Shown: piece by piece, positions 55,960 through 64,000 of the stretch | Position numbering within the stretch: position 1 is the stretch's first letter | Layout of the letters: each line of letters begins with the position of its first letter | DNA from: Mesorhizobium sp. DCY119 | GTDB lineage: Bacteria; Pseudomonadota; Alphaproteobacteria; Rhizobiales; Rhizobiaceae | DNA length: 64,000 nucleotides | Reading direction: 5' to 3' | Assembly (NCBI RefSeq): GCF_003590645.1 | Contig: NZ_CP031834.1 | Location: 372,001-436,000, forward strand | The notes under the pieces: model-generated | Databases searched by the model: none | What the model was told of the DNA's origin: nothing | Seen by the model: only the letters and a program-made list of their open reading frames with translations | Program-made: the position numbers and the translations under genes

Positions 55960-56610
55960 ATGACACCGCAAGAGCTGGCGACGCGCCACCCCAAACTTTT
56001 TCATGTGACAGCGGCGGGAGCTGCTCGAAGTATCCTTGATCACGGTCTCTATTCGACCCGAGACATACTTGAACGCTGGGAAGTGTCTGCGGGGAAAAGG
56101 TTGGAACTGATGACGCGCCGACGCCCTCGCGCGGTTGCGCTAGATCACCCAAAACGTGGGCGGGTTATCATCAACGACAATGCCCCTCTTCATGAAGGCA
56201 AATTAGCCAATGTTCTCGACGACGGCCTAACATCTGGCGATTGGCTTGAGATGCTCAACAGTCGCGTTCTCTTCTTCGTAGCCGGCAAACCACTCAGACA
56301 ACTAATCGGCTCCGTTATGAACAGAGGCACCGCGAAGGACATACTGGAACTGGATACTGAACGGCTCGCACAGGCGTATGGTGATTACATGGAGATCGTG
56401 CCGATTAACTCGGGGAACACAAACTACAACGCCGTGCGCCGCGGATACGCGACTTTTGCGGCCCTACCTGAGACGGATTACCAAGTGTGGCGGCACCGGC
56501 GCGCCAAATGCACGCCTGACAGCATCAAGGAAGTGGCCATTCGGGGGTCGATTCCCGATATTTCAGATTTCGTCCTTAAGGTGATCGAAGGAACTGCAGG
56601 GCATGACTGA
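55960..56610 (+). CDS. DUF7002-like protein, possible ADP-ribosyltransferase fold, inserted in ABC operon
   Basis: A 216-residue protein unlike its neighbours. Near the start, KLFHVTAAGAARSILDHGL (about residues 14-32) has the His-Val-Thr then IL-x-x-GL layout of Tpt1/DarT-type ADP-ribosyltransferases. Later, RVLFFVAGKPLRQLIG near 107 and EIVPINSGNTNYNAVRRGYATF near 145 could hold the remaining active-site strands. The label is tentative. By eye its GC content is clearly lower than the flanking transporter genes. Its stop overlaps the permease start by eight bases, so it is embedded in, and coupled to, the operon. Confidence 0.6.
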   Translation: MTPQELATRHPKLFHVTAAGAARSILDHGLYSTRDILERWEVSAGKRLELMTRRRPRAVALDHPKRGRVIINDNAPLHEGKLANVLDDGLTSGDWLEMLNSRVLFFVAGKPLRQLIGSVMNRGTAKDILELDTERLAQAYGDYMEIVPINSGNTNYNAVRRGYATFAALPETDYQVWRHRRAKCTPDSIKEVAIRGSIPDISDFVLKVIEGTAGHD

Positions 56611-57523
56611 CCGTAGCCCCACACGCTGGCATATCGCCGTTTTCCTGGCGCCGGCGGTGCTTGTCTATACGGCGTTCATGATCCTGCCGCTGTTCGGCAC
56701 GCTGCAGCTATCGCTGTTCACTGCCGACGGCCACCAGTCCCGCATCTTTGCCGGGCTCGACAATTTCCGCCGGCTGTTCTTCGACCCGCGCTGGTCGGCT
56801 ACCTTCTGGAATGCGCTGTGGAACAACACCTGGTTCTTCATCATCCACATGCTGGTGCAGAACCCGATCGGCATCGCGCTGGCAGCCCTGCTTTCCAGCC
56901 CGAAACTGCGCTTTTCGGCTTTCTACCGCACCGCGATCTTCATCCCGACCGTGCTGTCCTTCGTCATCGTCGGCTTTGCCTGGAAGCTGATCCTCAGCCC
57001 GCTCTGGGGCGTGGCGCCGAACCTGCTCGACCTCGTCGGCCTGAAGAGCCTGTTCGTGCCGTGGCTCGGCAAGGAGGAATATGCGCTGACCACGCTCGGC
57101 CTGATATCCGTGTGGCAATTCGTCGGCATCCCGATGATGCTGATCTATGCCGCCCTGCTGTCGATTCCAGACGAGGTGATCGAGGCCGCCGAATGCGACG
57201 GCATCACCGGCATGTCGCAGTTCTGGAAGATAAAGCTGCCGCTGATCCTGCCTTCGATCGGCATCATTTCGGTGCTGACCTTCGTCGGCAATTTCAATGC
57301 CTTCGACCTGATCTATTCGGCGCAAGGCGCGCTCGCCGGTCCGAACTATGCGACCGATATTCTCGGCACCTTCCTATACCGCACCTTCTTCGGTTTCCAG
57401 TTGCAGACGGGCGACCCCTATATGGGCTCGACCATCGCCTCGATGATGTTCTTCATCATCCTCACCGGCGTCTGCCTCTACCTCTTCGCCATCCAGACGC
57501 GCCTGCGTCGGTATCAGTTCTGA
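56603..57523 (+). CDS. Sugar ABC transporter permease (MalF-like)
   Basis: A 306-residue membrane protein with six helices, the first near residues 10-34. EAA loop DEVIEAAECDGITGMSQFWKI is near residues 195-215 (in part). It begins inside the 3' end of the DUF gene (ATGACTGA overlap), which is unusual for a core transporter gene and implies the original arrangement was interrupted. Partner of the permease ten bases downstream. Confidence 0.9.
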   Translation: MTDRSPTRWHIAVFLAPAVLVYTAFMILPLFGTLQLSLFTADGHQSRIFAGLDNFRRLFFDPRWSATFWNALWNNTWFFIIHMLVQNPIGIALAALLSSPKLRFSAFYRTAIFIPTVLSFVIVGFAWKLILSPLWGVAPNLLDLVGLKSLFVPWLGKEEYALTTLGLISVWQFVGIPMMLIYAALLSIPDEVIEAAECDGITGMSQFWKIKLPLILPSIGIISVLTFVGNFNAFDLIYSAQGALAGPNYATDILGTFLYRTFFGFQLQTGDPYMGSTIASMMFFIILTGVCLYLFAIQTRLRRYQF

Positions 57524-57533
57524 GGGCGGCGCG

Positions 57534-58373
57534 ATGAGCAAGGCAACACACTCCCTCCCCCGCACCATCGCCGCCCACGCGGTGCTGATCGCCTATACGG
57601 TGATCGCGCTGTTTCCGGTCGTGGTGATCATCATCAACTCGATGAAGTCGCGCAATGCGATCTTCCGCACGCCATTGTCGCCGCCGACGCCCGAGACCTT
57701 CGATCTCGTCGGCTACACCACCGTTCTGGCGCAAGGCGATTTCTTCCTCTATTTCCAGAACAGCTTCATCGTCACCGTCGCCTCGCTGTTCTTCGTGCTG
57801 CTGTTCGGCGCGATGGCGGCCTTCGCGCTCGCCGAGTACCGCTTCAAGGGCAATACGCTGATGGGGCTCTACCTGGCGCTCGGCATCATGATCCCGATCC
57901 GTCTCGGCACCGTCGCGATCCTGCAGCTGATGGTGGCGAGCGGGCTGGTCAACACGCTGACGGCGCTGATCCTCGTCTATACCGCGCAAGGCCTGCCGCT
58001 CTGCGTGTTCATCCTGTCCGAATTCATGAAGCAGGTGTCCGACGATTTGAAGAATGCCGGCCGCATCGACGGGCTCAGCGAATACCGCATCTTCTTCCGC
58101 CTCGTCCTGCCGCTTGTGCGTCCGGCCATGGCGACCGTTGCCGTCTTCACCATGATCCCGATCTGGAACGATCTGTGGTTCCCGCTGATCCTGGCGCCCT
58201 CGGAGGCGACCAAGACGGTGACGCTCGGCGCGCAGCTCTTCATCGGCCAATACGTCACCAACTGGAATGCCGTGCTGGCAGCGCTTTCACTGGCGATCCT
58301 GCCGGTGCTGGTGCTCTACCTCATCTTCTCGCGGCAATTGATCCGCGGCATCACCTCGGGAGCCGTCAAGTGA
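57534..58373 (+). CDS. Sugar ABC transporter permease (MalG-like)
   Basis: A 279-residue permease. FPVVVIIINSMKSRNAIF near residue 24 and the EAA loop DDLKNAGRIDGLSEYRIFFRL near 168 are typical of the amino-sugar/oligosaccharide CUT1 group. A DLWFPLILAPSEATKTVTLG segment near 216 also fits. Overlaps the oxidoreductase start by four bases (GTGA). Confidence 0.92.
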   Translation: MSKATHSLPRTIAAHAVLIAYTVIALFPVVVIIINSMKSRNAIFRTPLSPPTPETFDLVGYTTVLAQGDFFLYFQNSFIVTVASLFFVLLFGAMAAFALAEYRFKGNTLMGLYLALGIMIPIRLGTVAILQLMVASGLVNTLTALILVYTAQGLPLCVFILSEFMKQVSDDLKNAGRIDGLSEYRIFFRLVLPLVRPAMATVAVFTMIPIWNDLWFPLILAPSEATKTVTLGAQLFIGQYVTNWNAVLAALSLAILPVLVLYLIFSRQLIRGITSGAVK

Positions 58374-59437
58374 GTGCGTCCAGTGAAAAGCCCCTGCGCG
58401 TCGTCGTTGCCGGGCTCGGCAATATGGGCCGCAGCCATGCGCTGGCCTATCACAACAATCCCGGCTTCGAGATCGCATCGCTGGTCAACCGCTCGGATGT
58501 GCCGCTGCCGGCGGAACTGTCGGGCTATGAAATCCGCCGTTCCTTCGAGGACACGCTGCGCGAGCTGAAGCCGGACGTCGCCTCGATCAACACCTATTCC
58601 GACAGCCACGCCGATTACGCAGTCGCTGCCCTCGAAGCCGGCTGCCACGTCTTCGTCGAAAAGCCGCTGGCAACGACCGTTGCCGATGCCGAGCGCGTCG
58701 TGGCGGCGGCCAAGGCCAACGGCAAAAAACTGGTGATTGGCTACATCCTGCGCCATCACCCCTCATGGATCAGGCTGATCGCCGAGGCGCGCAAGCTTGG
58801 CGGGCCCTATGTCTTCCGCATGAACCTGAACCAGCAGTCGAGCGGCCACACCTGGGAAACCCACAAGCAGCTGATGAAGACGACCTCGCCCATCGTCGAT
58901 TGCGGCGTGCATTATCTCGACGTCATGTGCCAGATCACCGATGCCAGGCCGGTCGAAGTACGCGGCATGGGCGTGCGCCTGTCCAACGAGATCGCCTCCG
59001 ACATGTATAATTACGGCCATCTGCAGGTGCTGTTCGACGACGGTTCGGTCGGCTGGTACGAGGCGGGCTGGGGGCCGATGATTTCCGAAACCGCCTTCTT
59101 CGTGAAGGATGTCATCTCGCCCAATGGCTGCGTCTCGATCGTCATGGATGAGAAAGCAAAATCCGACGATGTCGATGCCCATACCAAGACCAATATGATC
59201 CGCGTGCACCACGCCGCCACCGGCAAGGACGGCCGCTTTGCAGCGCCGGACCAGAACCTGTCGATGAGCGGCGAGCCCGGCCATCAGGATCTGTGCGACC
59301 TGGAGCAAGCCTTTCTGCTGAAGGCCGTCCGCGAGGACATCGACCTCACCCGCCATATGAGTGACGCCGTGAAATCGCTCGCCGTCTGCCTCGCGGCGGA
59401 TGAAAGTGTGCGCACCGGCCGCGCTGTTACGCTGTAG
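58370..59437 (+). CDS. Gfo/Idh/MocA family oxidoreductase
   Basis: A 355-residue NAD(P)-dependent sugar dehydrogenase-type protein. I choose GTG 58370, overlapping the permease stop; the frame extends far upstream but only as a shadow of the permease. Rossmann motif VVVAGLGNMGRSHALAY is at residues 11-27, EKPLATTVADAE near 98-109 (the conserved Glu-Lys-Pro), and DCGVHYLDVMCQI near 180 carries the putative catalytic Asp and His. Substrate unknown; in this operon it could epimerise or oxidise an amino sugar. Confidence 0.9.
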   Translation: MSASSEKPLRVVVAGLGNMGRSHALAYHNNPGFEIASLVNRSDVPLPAELSGYEIRRSFEDTLRELKPDVASINTYSDSHADYAVAALEAGCHVFVEKPLATTVADAERVVAAAKANGKKLVIGYILRHHPSWIRLIAEARKLGGPYVFRMNLNQQSSGHTWETHKQLMKTTSPIVDCGVHYLDVMCQITDARPVEVRGMGVRLSNEIASDMYNYGHLQVLFDDGSVGWYEAGWGPMISETAFFVKDVISPNGCVSIVMDEKAKSDDVDAHTKTNMIRVHHAATGKDGRFAAPDQNLSMSGEPGHQDLCDLEQAFLLKAVREDIDLTRHMSDAVKSLAVCLAADESVRTGRAVTL

Positions 59438-59458
59438 GAAACGGAAGGGAACGACCAG

Positions 59459-60460
59459 TTGGGTTCGCTCAAAATCGAGAACGTCAAAAAATCCTTCGGC
59501 AGTGTCGACGTGCTGAAAGGCATCGACCTGGAGGTGAACGACGGCGAGTTCGTCGTTTTCGTCGGCCCCTCCGGCTGCGGCAAGTCGACCTTGCTGCGCG
59601 TCATTGCCGGGCTGGAGGACGCAACCTCCGGCAATGTGCTGATCGATGGCCGCAAGGTCGATGCCGTGCCGCCGTCCGATCGCGGCATCGCCATGGTGTT
59701 CCAGACCTATGCGCTCTATCCGCATCTCTCCGTGCGCAACAATATGAGCCTCGGCCTCAAGCAGGCCAAGACGCCGACTGAGGAGATCACGCGCCGCGTC
59801 GCCACGGCGTCGTCGATGCTGTCGCTGGAACCGTATCTCGAACGCCGGCCGGCAGAGCTTTCCGGCGGCCAGCGCCAGCGCGTCGCCATCGGTCGCGCCG
59901 TGGTGCGCGAACCAAAACTGTTTCTCTTCGACGAACCCTTGTCCAATCTGGATGCAGCCCTGCGCGTCAACACGCGGCTGGAGATCGCGCAGCTTCACCG
60001 GCGGCTGTCGGCAACGATGATCTATGTCACCCATGATCAGGTCGAGGCCATGACGCTGGCCGACAGGATTGTCGTGCTGAATGGCGGCCGCATCGAGCAG
60101 ATCGGCAAGCCGATGGAGCTTTACAATTCGCCGGCTAATGAATTCGTCGCAAGCTTCATCGGCTCGCCCAAGATGAACTTCATCGACGGCGCTCGACTCG
60201 GCGAAGCAAAGGCCAAGACCGTCGGCGTTCGCCCCGAACATCTGACTGTCGACGCCAAATCCGGCACATGGAAAGGCACGGTCATCCATGCCGAGCATCT
60301 CGGCGCCGACACCAATCTCTATATCGACACGGAAAAGGCCGGCCTGTTGACCATTCGCATCTTCGGCGTCTACGACGCCGAGCCGGGTGCGACGCTCTAT
60401 GCCACGCCCGATCCCGCGCGGACCTATCGGTTCGACGCGGAAGGCAAGACGCTGGCTTGA
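59459..60460 (+). CDS. Sugar ABC transporter ATP-binding protein (MsmK/UgpC type)
   Basis: A 333-residue ATPase starting at TTG 59459, with GAAGGGAA upstream. Walker [10 protein letters not shown] near residues 36-44, Q-loop [14 protein letters not shown], signature [17 protein letters not shown] near 134, Walker [14 protein letters not shown] near 155 and H-loop [10 protein letters not shown]. The C-terminal domain is shorter than in aglK. It completes the amino-sugar transporter and is followed after 43 bases by the cyclase gene. Confidence 0.93.
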   Translation: MGSLKIENVKKSFGSVDVLKGIDLEVNDGEFVVFVGPSGCGKSTLLRVIAGLEDATSGNVLIDGRKVDAVPPSDRGIAMVFQTYALYPHLSVRNNMSLGLKQAKTPTEEITRRVATASSMLSLEPYLERRPAELSGGQRQRVAIGRAVVREPKLFLFDEPLSNLDAALRVNTRLEIAQLHRRLSATMIYVTHDQVEAMTLADRIVVLNGGRIEQIGKPMELYNSPANEFVASFIGSPKMNFIDGARLGEAKAKTVGVRPEHLTVDAKSGTWKGTVIHAEHLGADTNLYIDTEKAGLLTIRIFGVYDAEPGATLYATPDPARTYRFDAEGKTLA

Positions 60461-60503
60461 AAGCTGCTTTCGGCCGCTGCATCCTGCCTGTTGAAACGGT
60501 GCG

Positions 60504-61727
60504 GTGTCGATGAACGAAGAAAGCCTGAACCAGCTTGCAGACTGGATCGTCCAGCGCGGTCTCGCCGGTGACAGCGAGATCGCGCTTCTGCACGGCTTTT
60601 GCGATCGCTGCGTCGAGGCCGGGCTCGATCTCTCCCGCAGCGTTGCCATCGTCGACACGCTGCACCCTGTCTATGAAGGCCGGGCTTTCTTCTGGGCGCG
60701 CGACCAGCTGCTTGAAACGCCGGTCGTGGAATACGGCCCGAGCAATCAGGGCGAAGGCCTGGAGGAGTGGAAGAAGAGCCCGTTCTACCAGCTGCTTCAG
60801 AGCGGCGAGAACGAAATGCGGCGGCGGCTCTGCGACGGCGAGACCGAGGGCTTCTCCCTTTTCAGCGACTTGCAGCGGGAAGGCCAGACGGACTACCTGG
60901 CCATGGTACACCGGTTCGGCCGCGACGCCGCCATCGGCGAGCTGGACTGCATCCTGTCGCGCTGGACGACGGACCGCGCCGGCGGGTTCAGCGAAGCCGA
61001 TGTCGCAGCACTTCGCCGTCTGGTTCCCGTACTGTGCCTGGCGATCAAATCGACATCGCTCGCGCGCATCGCCCAGTCTCTGGTGGAGGCCTATCTCGGT
61101 CGCGATGCCGGCCAGCGCGTCCTGCAGGGCCGTATATCGCGCGGCATCGTCGAAAGGATAAACGCCGTCATCTGGTTCTCCGACATGCGGGGCTATACCG
61201 CTTTGTCGGAGAGGATCGATTCCGACCAGCTCATTCCGCTTCTGGATGATTATGCGGAAATCGTCATTACGGCAGTGCAGGGTGCAGGCGGCGACGTGCT
61301 GAAGCTGATGGCCGACGGCATATTGGCTATCTTCACCGCTGACGATCCGGCCGATGCCTGCGTTTGCGCACTTCAAGCCGAAGCCGACCTTCGGCTGAGG
61401 CTGGAAGCACTCAACAACCGGCGGTCGGCCGAAAACCAACCGGTCACCGGCATTTGTCTCGGGCTGCATATCGGCGATGTCTTCTATGGAAACATCGGCA
61501 GCAAGGACCGGCTGGACTTCACCGTGGTCGGCCAGGCCGTCAACGAGGCGAGCCGCATCGAGACGATGTGCCGCTCGGCCGGGCGCGGCACGCTCTTTTC
61601 TTCGGCATTTCGAGACACCTTGCCGGAGGCGGAAAGGGCAAAACTCGTCTCGGTCGGACGCTACGCCTTGCGCGGCGTCGGCAAGGCGCAGGAGCTGTTC
61701 ACACTCGACCCGGAAATCGCCGGCTGA
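60504..61727 (+). CDS. Class III adenylate cyclase
   Basis: A 407-residue protein. Start GTG 60504 or ATG 60510. Residues 1-205 form a helical N-terminal sensor region of no recognised type. Residues 215-395 form the cyclase domain: metal-binding Asp227 (FSDMRGYT) and Asp271 (LKLMADG), base-selecting Lys267 and Asp338 (RLDFTVVG), transition-state Asn347 and Arg351 (NEASRIE). The Lys/Asp pair specifies ATP, so an active adenylate cyclase is expected. Its place at the end of the amino-sugar operon suggests cAMP is linked to uptake or to the same stimulus. Confidence 0.9.
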   Translation: MSMNEESLNQLADWIVQRGLAGDSEIALLHGFCDRCVEAGLDLSRSVAIVDTLHPVYEGRAFFWARDQLLETPVVEYGPSNQGEGLEEWKKSPFYQLLQSGENEMRRRLCDGETEGFSLFSDLQREGQTDYLAMVHRFGRDAAIGELDCILSRWTTDRAGGFSEADVAALRRLVPVLCLAIKSTSLARIAQSLVEAYLGRDAGQRVLQGRISRGIVERINAVIWFSDMRGYTALSERIDSDQLIPLLDDYAEIVITAVQGAGGDVLKLMADGILAIFTADDPADACVCALQAEADLRLRLEALNNRRSAENQPVTGICLGLHIGDVFYGNIGSKDRLDFTVVGQAVNEASRIETMCRSAGRGTLFSSAFRDTLPEAERAKLVSVGRYALRGVGKAQELFTLDPEIAG

Positions 61728-61748
61728 CGATTTCCGGTCGGGTTTGGC

Positions 61749-62594
61749 TCAGGCGTCAGCCTTCACATCCTGCCGCTGCTGCCCAAGGCCTTCGATGCCG
61801 AGTTCGACGACGTCGCCGGCCTTGAGGTAGCGCGGCGGCTTCATGCCCATGCCGACGCCGGGCGGCGTGCCGGTCGAGATGATGTCGCCGGGATGCAGCG
61901 ACATGAACTGGCTGAGATAGGAAACGAGGTAGCGCACGCCGTAGACCATCGTCCTGGTCGAGCCGTCCTGCACCTTCTCGCCATTGACGGTGAGCCACAT
62001 TTTCAGGTTCTGCGGGTCCGGCACCTCGTCCTTGGTCACCAGCCACGGACCGATCGGCCCGAACGTGTCGCAGCTCTTGCCCTTGGTCCATTGGCCGGAA
62101 CGTTCGGTCTGGAAGGCACGCTCGGAGACGTCATGGGCCGTGCAATAGCCGGCGACATAGTCGAGCGCGTCGGCCTCGGAGACATATTTGGCCTTGCGCC
62201 CGATAACGACGCCGAGTTCCACTTCCCAGTCGGTTTTTTCCGAGCCGCGCGGGATCAGCAGATCGTCGTCCGGACCGACAATGGCCGATGTCGCCTTCAT
62301 GAAGATGATCGGTTCCGGCGGCACGGTGGCGCCGGTCTCGGCGGCGTGGTCGGAATAGTTGAGGCCGATGCAGATGAATTTTCCCGTGCCATGCACGCAG
62401 GGGCCGATGCGCGGATTGCCGGTGACCACGGGCAGCGAAGCCGGGTCGATGCGCGCCAGCCGGTCGAGTTCCTTGGGATCGATGGTCTCGCCGCCGAGGT
62501 CGGCAATATGCTGTGACAGGTCGCGGATCACGCCATCCGCATCGATCAGGCCCGGGCGCTCGCGTCCCGCTTCTCCATAGCGCAGCAATTTCAC
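61749..62594 (-). CDS. Fumarylacetoacetate hydrolase family protein (2,4-diketo-3-deoxy-L-fuconate hydrolase type)
   Basis: A 281-residue FAH-fold hydrolase. KFICIGLNYSDHAAETG near residue 72, PIIFMKATSAIVGPDDDL near 95, DWEVELGVVIGRKAKYV near 122 with the metal-binding glutamates, and ISTGTPPGVGMG near 240 are the family core. Many rhizobial copies are labelled ureidoglycolate lyase, but pairing with the SDR upstream favours the diketo pathway of L-fucose/L-rhamnose breakdown, cutting a diketo acid to pyruvate and a hydroxyacid. It lies 22 bases after the SDR gene. Confidence 0.85.
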   Translation of the reverse strand: MKLLRYGEAGRERPGLIDADGVIRDLSQHIADLGGETIDPKELDRLARIDPASLPVVTGNPRIGPCVHGTGKFICIGLNYSDHAAETGATVPPEPIIFMKATSAIVGPDDDLLIPRGSEKTDWEVELGVVIGRKAKYVSEADALDYVAGYCTAHDVSERAFQTERSGQWTKGKSCDTFGPIGPWLVTKDEVPDPQNLKMWLTVNGEKVQDGSTRTMVYGVRYLVSYLSQFMSLHPGDIISTGTPPGVGMGMKPPRYLKAGDVVELGIEGLGQQRQDVKADA

Positions 62595-62616
62595 GTCAAA
62601 ACTCCTTCAATGAAAA

Positions 62617-63351
62617 TCAGATCGTCCAGCCGCCGTCGATGGCATAGGCCTGGCCGGTGGTGTAGGTGGCGCCGGCAAGATAGACGGCGAGTGCAGCGAT
62701 TTCATCCGGCGTGCCGAGTCGGCCCATCGGCTGGCGGGCGATGAAGGCGGCCCGCGCCGCCTCATAATCGCCGCCGGCGCGCATGCGGCCCTCCAGCGAC
62801 GGGCTCTCCACCGTGCCGGGGCAGATGGCGTTGCAGCGAATGCCCTGGCCGATATGGTCGGCGGCGACCGCCTTGGTCAGCCCGATCACCGCTGCCTTGG
62901 TGGTGCCGTAGGCGAAGCGGTTCGGCACGCCCTTTATGCTCGACGCAACCGACGACATGTTGATGATCGCGCCGCCGCCGCGCTCGATCATGCCGGGCAG
63001 CACGGCGCGGATTGTTCGGATCATGGCCCGCACATTGAGGTTGAAGGCGAAGTCGAGATCGCTGTCCTTCATCTCGAGAATGGAGCCCGAATGGACGAAG
63101 CCGGCGCAGTTGAACAGAACGTCGACCGGGCCGATCTCGGCAAAGGCTTTTTCCACTGCCGCGTCGTCGAGCACGTCGAGTTTTCGCGTCACGATACCGG
63201 TTTCCCGCGTGAGTTCGGCAAGCAGCGTCTCGTTGATGTCGGTGGCGGTCACCGCTGCGCCTTCGCGCGCAAAGGCCAGCGCAGTCGCCCGGCCGATGCC
63301 CTGCGCCGCAGCCGTAATCACCACGCTCTTGCCGGCCGATGTCCCCGTCAT
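62617..63351 (-). CDS. SDR family oxidoreductase (2-keto-3-deoxy-L-fuconate dehydrogenase type)
   Basis: A 244-residue short-chain dehydrogenase. The NAD-binding glycine motif is TAAAQGIGRATA (residues 13-24), NCAG at 81-84, and the catalytic residues Ser134, Tyr148 and Lys152 (YGTTK). The segments FVHSGSILEM and SSVASSIKGVPNRFAY resemble the Xanthomonas enzyme of the non-phosphorylative L-fucose pathway, also similar to BDH2. It is transcribed with the FAH gene. A gap of 114 bases separates it from the aldehyde dehydrogenase gene; it is AT-rich and may hold a promoter. Confidence 0.87.
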   Translation of the reverse strand: MTGTSAGKSVVITAAAQGIGRATALAFAREGAAVTATDINETLLAELTRETGIVTRKLDVLDDAAVEKAFAEIGPVDVLFNCAGFVHSGSILEMKDSDLDFAFNLNVRAMIRTIRAVLPGMIERGGGAIINMSSVASSIKGVPNRFAYGTTKAAVIGLTKAVAADHIGQGIRCNAICPGTVESPSLEGRMRAGGDYEAARAAFIARQPMGRLGTPDEIAALAVYLAGATYTTGQAYAIDGGWTI

Positions 63352-63465
63352 GCTTCCTCCCGACGCAAAGCTCGCCCTCTGGCGGAGCAGCTCATCAAAT
63401 TGTTTATTTATCGGTAAAGAACAAGACCAGAAGCGTCAAGCCCGATTGCCGCATGAGAAAACCGC

Positions 63466-64000
63466 TCAGTCGCCATAGGGAACCCAGACATTCTTCACCT
63501 CGACGGCGCGGCGCAGGAAGGCATCGCCGGCGACGAGATCGGAGCGCCAGTCGACATTCTTGCCGCCGCTGGTCCAGACCCGCTTGAGGTTGCCGATCGA
63601 TTCCGCTTCGACCAGCTTGCAGGTGTCGGCATCAGCCACGCACCACAGTCCGTCGACATCGTCATGCTTGGCCAGCACCGCCGCCAGTTCGGCATGCTTG
63701 CCGGTGACGATGTTGATCGCGCCGCCTGGAACGTCGGAATATTCGATGACCTGATAGAGGTCGGTTGCCAGCAGCGCGTGCTTCTGGCTCGGCACGGCCA
63801 CCACCGTGTTGCCCATGGCAAGTGCCGGTGCTGCCAGCGAGATCAGGCCGAGCAGCGGCGCCTCGTCGGGTGCGACGATGCCGATGACGCCGACCGGCTC
63901 ATGCAGCGCCAGTGTGACGGCGCGAGCGGGCGGCGCATGCACGCGTCCTTCGAACTTATCGGCCATGCCGGCAAAGGAAAACAGCCGCTCGATCGAAAGC
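63466..64000 (-). CDS. Aldehyde dehydrogenase family protein, C-terminal part (cut by window end)
   Basis: The open frame continues past the right edge, reading LSIERLFSFAGMADKFEG across 63.95-64.0 kb, then HEPVGVIGIVAPDEAPLLGL and ALAMGNTVVAVPSQKHALLA, the aldehyde dehydrogenase cofactor-binding pattern. The usual second-half landmarks are shortened: the chain ends YGD about 165 residues after the internal methionine. It resembles the second half of the tandem aldehyde dehydrogenases of about 790 residues found in rhizobia. The catalytic cysteine lies outside the visible part or is absent in this half. Confidence 0.75.
   Translation of the reverse strand, partial: LSIERLFSFAGMADKFEGRVHAPPARAVTLALHEPVGVIGIVAPDEAPLLGLISLAAPALAMGNTVVAVPSQKHALLATDLYQVIEYSDVPGGAINIVTGKHAELAAVLAKHDDVDGLWCVADADTCKLVEAESIGNLKRVWTSGGKNVDWRSDLVAGDAFLRRAVEVKNVWVPYGD

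Overview
The window is 64 kb of GC-rich bacterial chromosome. Gene order, transporter content and repeat families point to a rhizobial alphaproteobacterium, most like Mesorhizobium or a close relative such as Aminobacter. The evidence is an aglRE-FGAK alpha-glucoside locus in the Sinorhizobium order, a sitABCD operon behind a Mur-type box, RIME-like palindromes, and many ABC uptake operons with four-base ATGA/GTGA overlaps. I saw no tRNA, rRNA, CRISPR array, prophage or intact insertion sequence. The left edge holds a complete gene; the right edge cuts an aldehyde dehydrogenase gene.

Layout: 0.1-3.4 kb, FGGY sugar kinase and MATE efflux pump. 3.4-12.7 kb, a polyamine/guanidino-compound region: PotABCD-type transporter, C-N hydrolase, polar-amino-acid-type transporter and an agmatinase-family ureohydrolase, with a divergent LysR regulator. 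12.8-15.8 kb, nicotinate phosphoribosyltransferase and an unknown membrane protein. 15.9-21.2 kb, a branched-chain-amino-acid-type ABC operon with a toxin-antitoxin pair lodged between its binding protein and permease. 21.3-35.9 kb, a likely nicotinamide/nicotinate (or related N-heterocycle) catabolic region: nicotinamidase, molybdenum hydroxylase, 6-hydroxynicotinate reductase-like protein, UPF0280 and PF06684 proteins, a MarR regulator, hydantoinase/oxoprolinase subunits and ferredoxin-NADP reductase. 35.9-37.3 kb, a gene-free stretch dense in repeats. 37.3-41.3 kb, sitABCD. 41.4-49.3 kb, agl locus. 49.4-50.1 kb, rpe. 50.3-61.7 kb, N-acetylglucosamine uptake and catabolism: nagK-gntR-SIS deaminase-nagA divergent from an ABC operon that carries an inserted DUF gene and ends in a class III adenylate cyclase. 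61.7-64 kb, oxidative sugar-acid genes (FAH hydrolase, SDR, aldehyde dehydrogenase), probably L-fucose/L-rhamnose type.

The most unusual feature is the repeat landscape. At least four families of roughly 100-200 bp palindromic elements sit between genes and inside operons. In three places they enter reading frames: a full-length element encodes the linker between the [2Fe-2S] and molybdopterin domains of the Mo-hydroxylase (23.5 kb); a nested pair encodes the C-terminal tail of the UPF0280 protein (28.7 kb); and an element supplies the only close ATG for a membrane protein (14.3 kb). The second theme is accessory genes placed at the same operon position, between binding-protein and permease genes, in two unrelated ABC operons (17.3 and 56.0 kb).

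All functions are inferred from sequence recognition alone; no database search was run.
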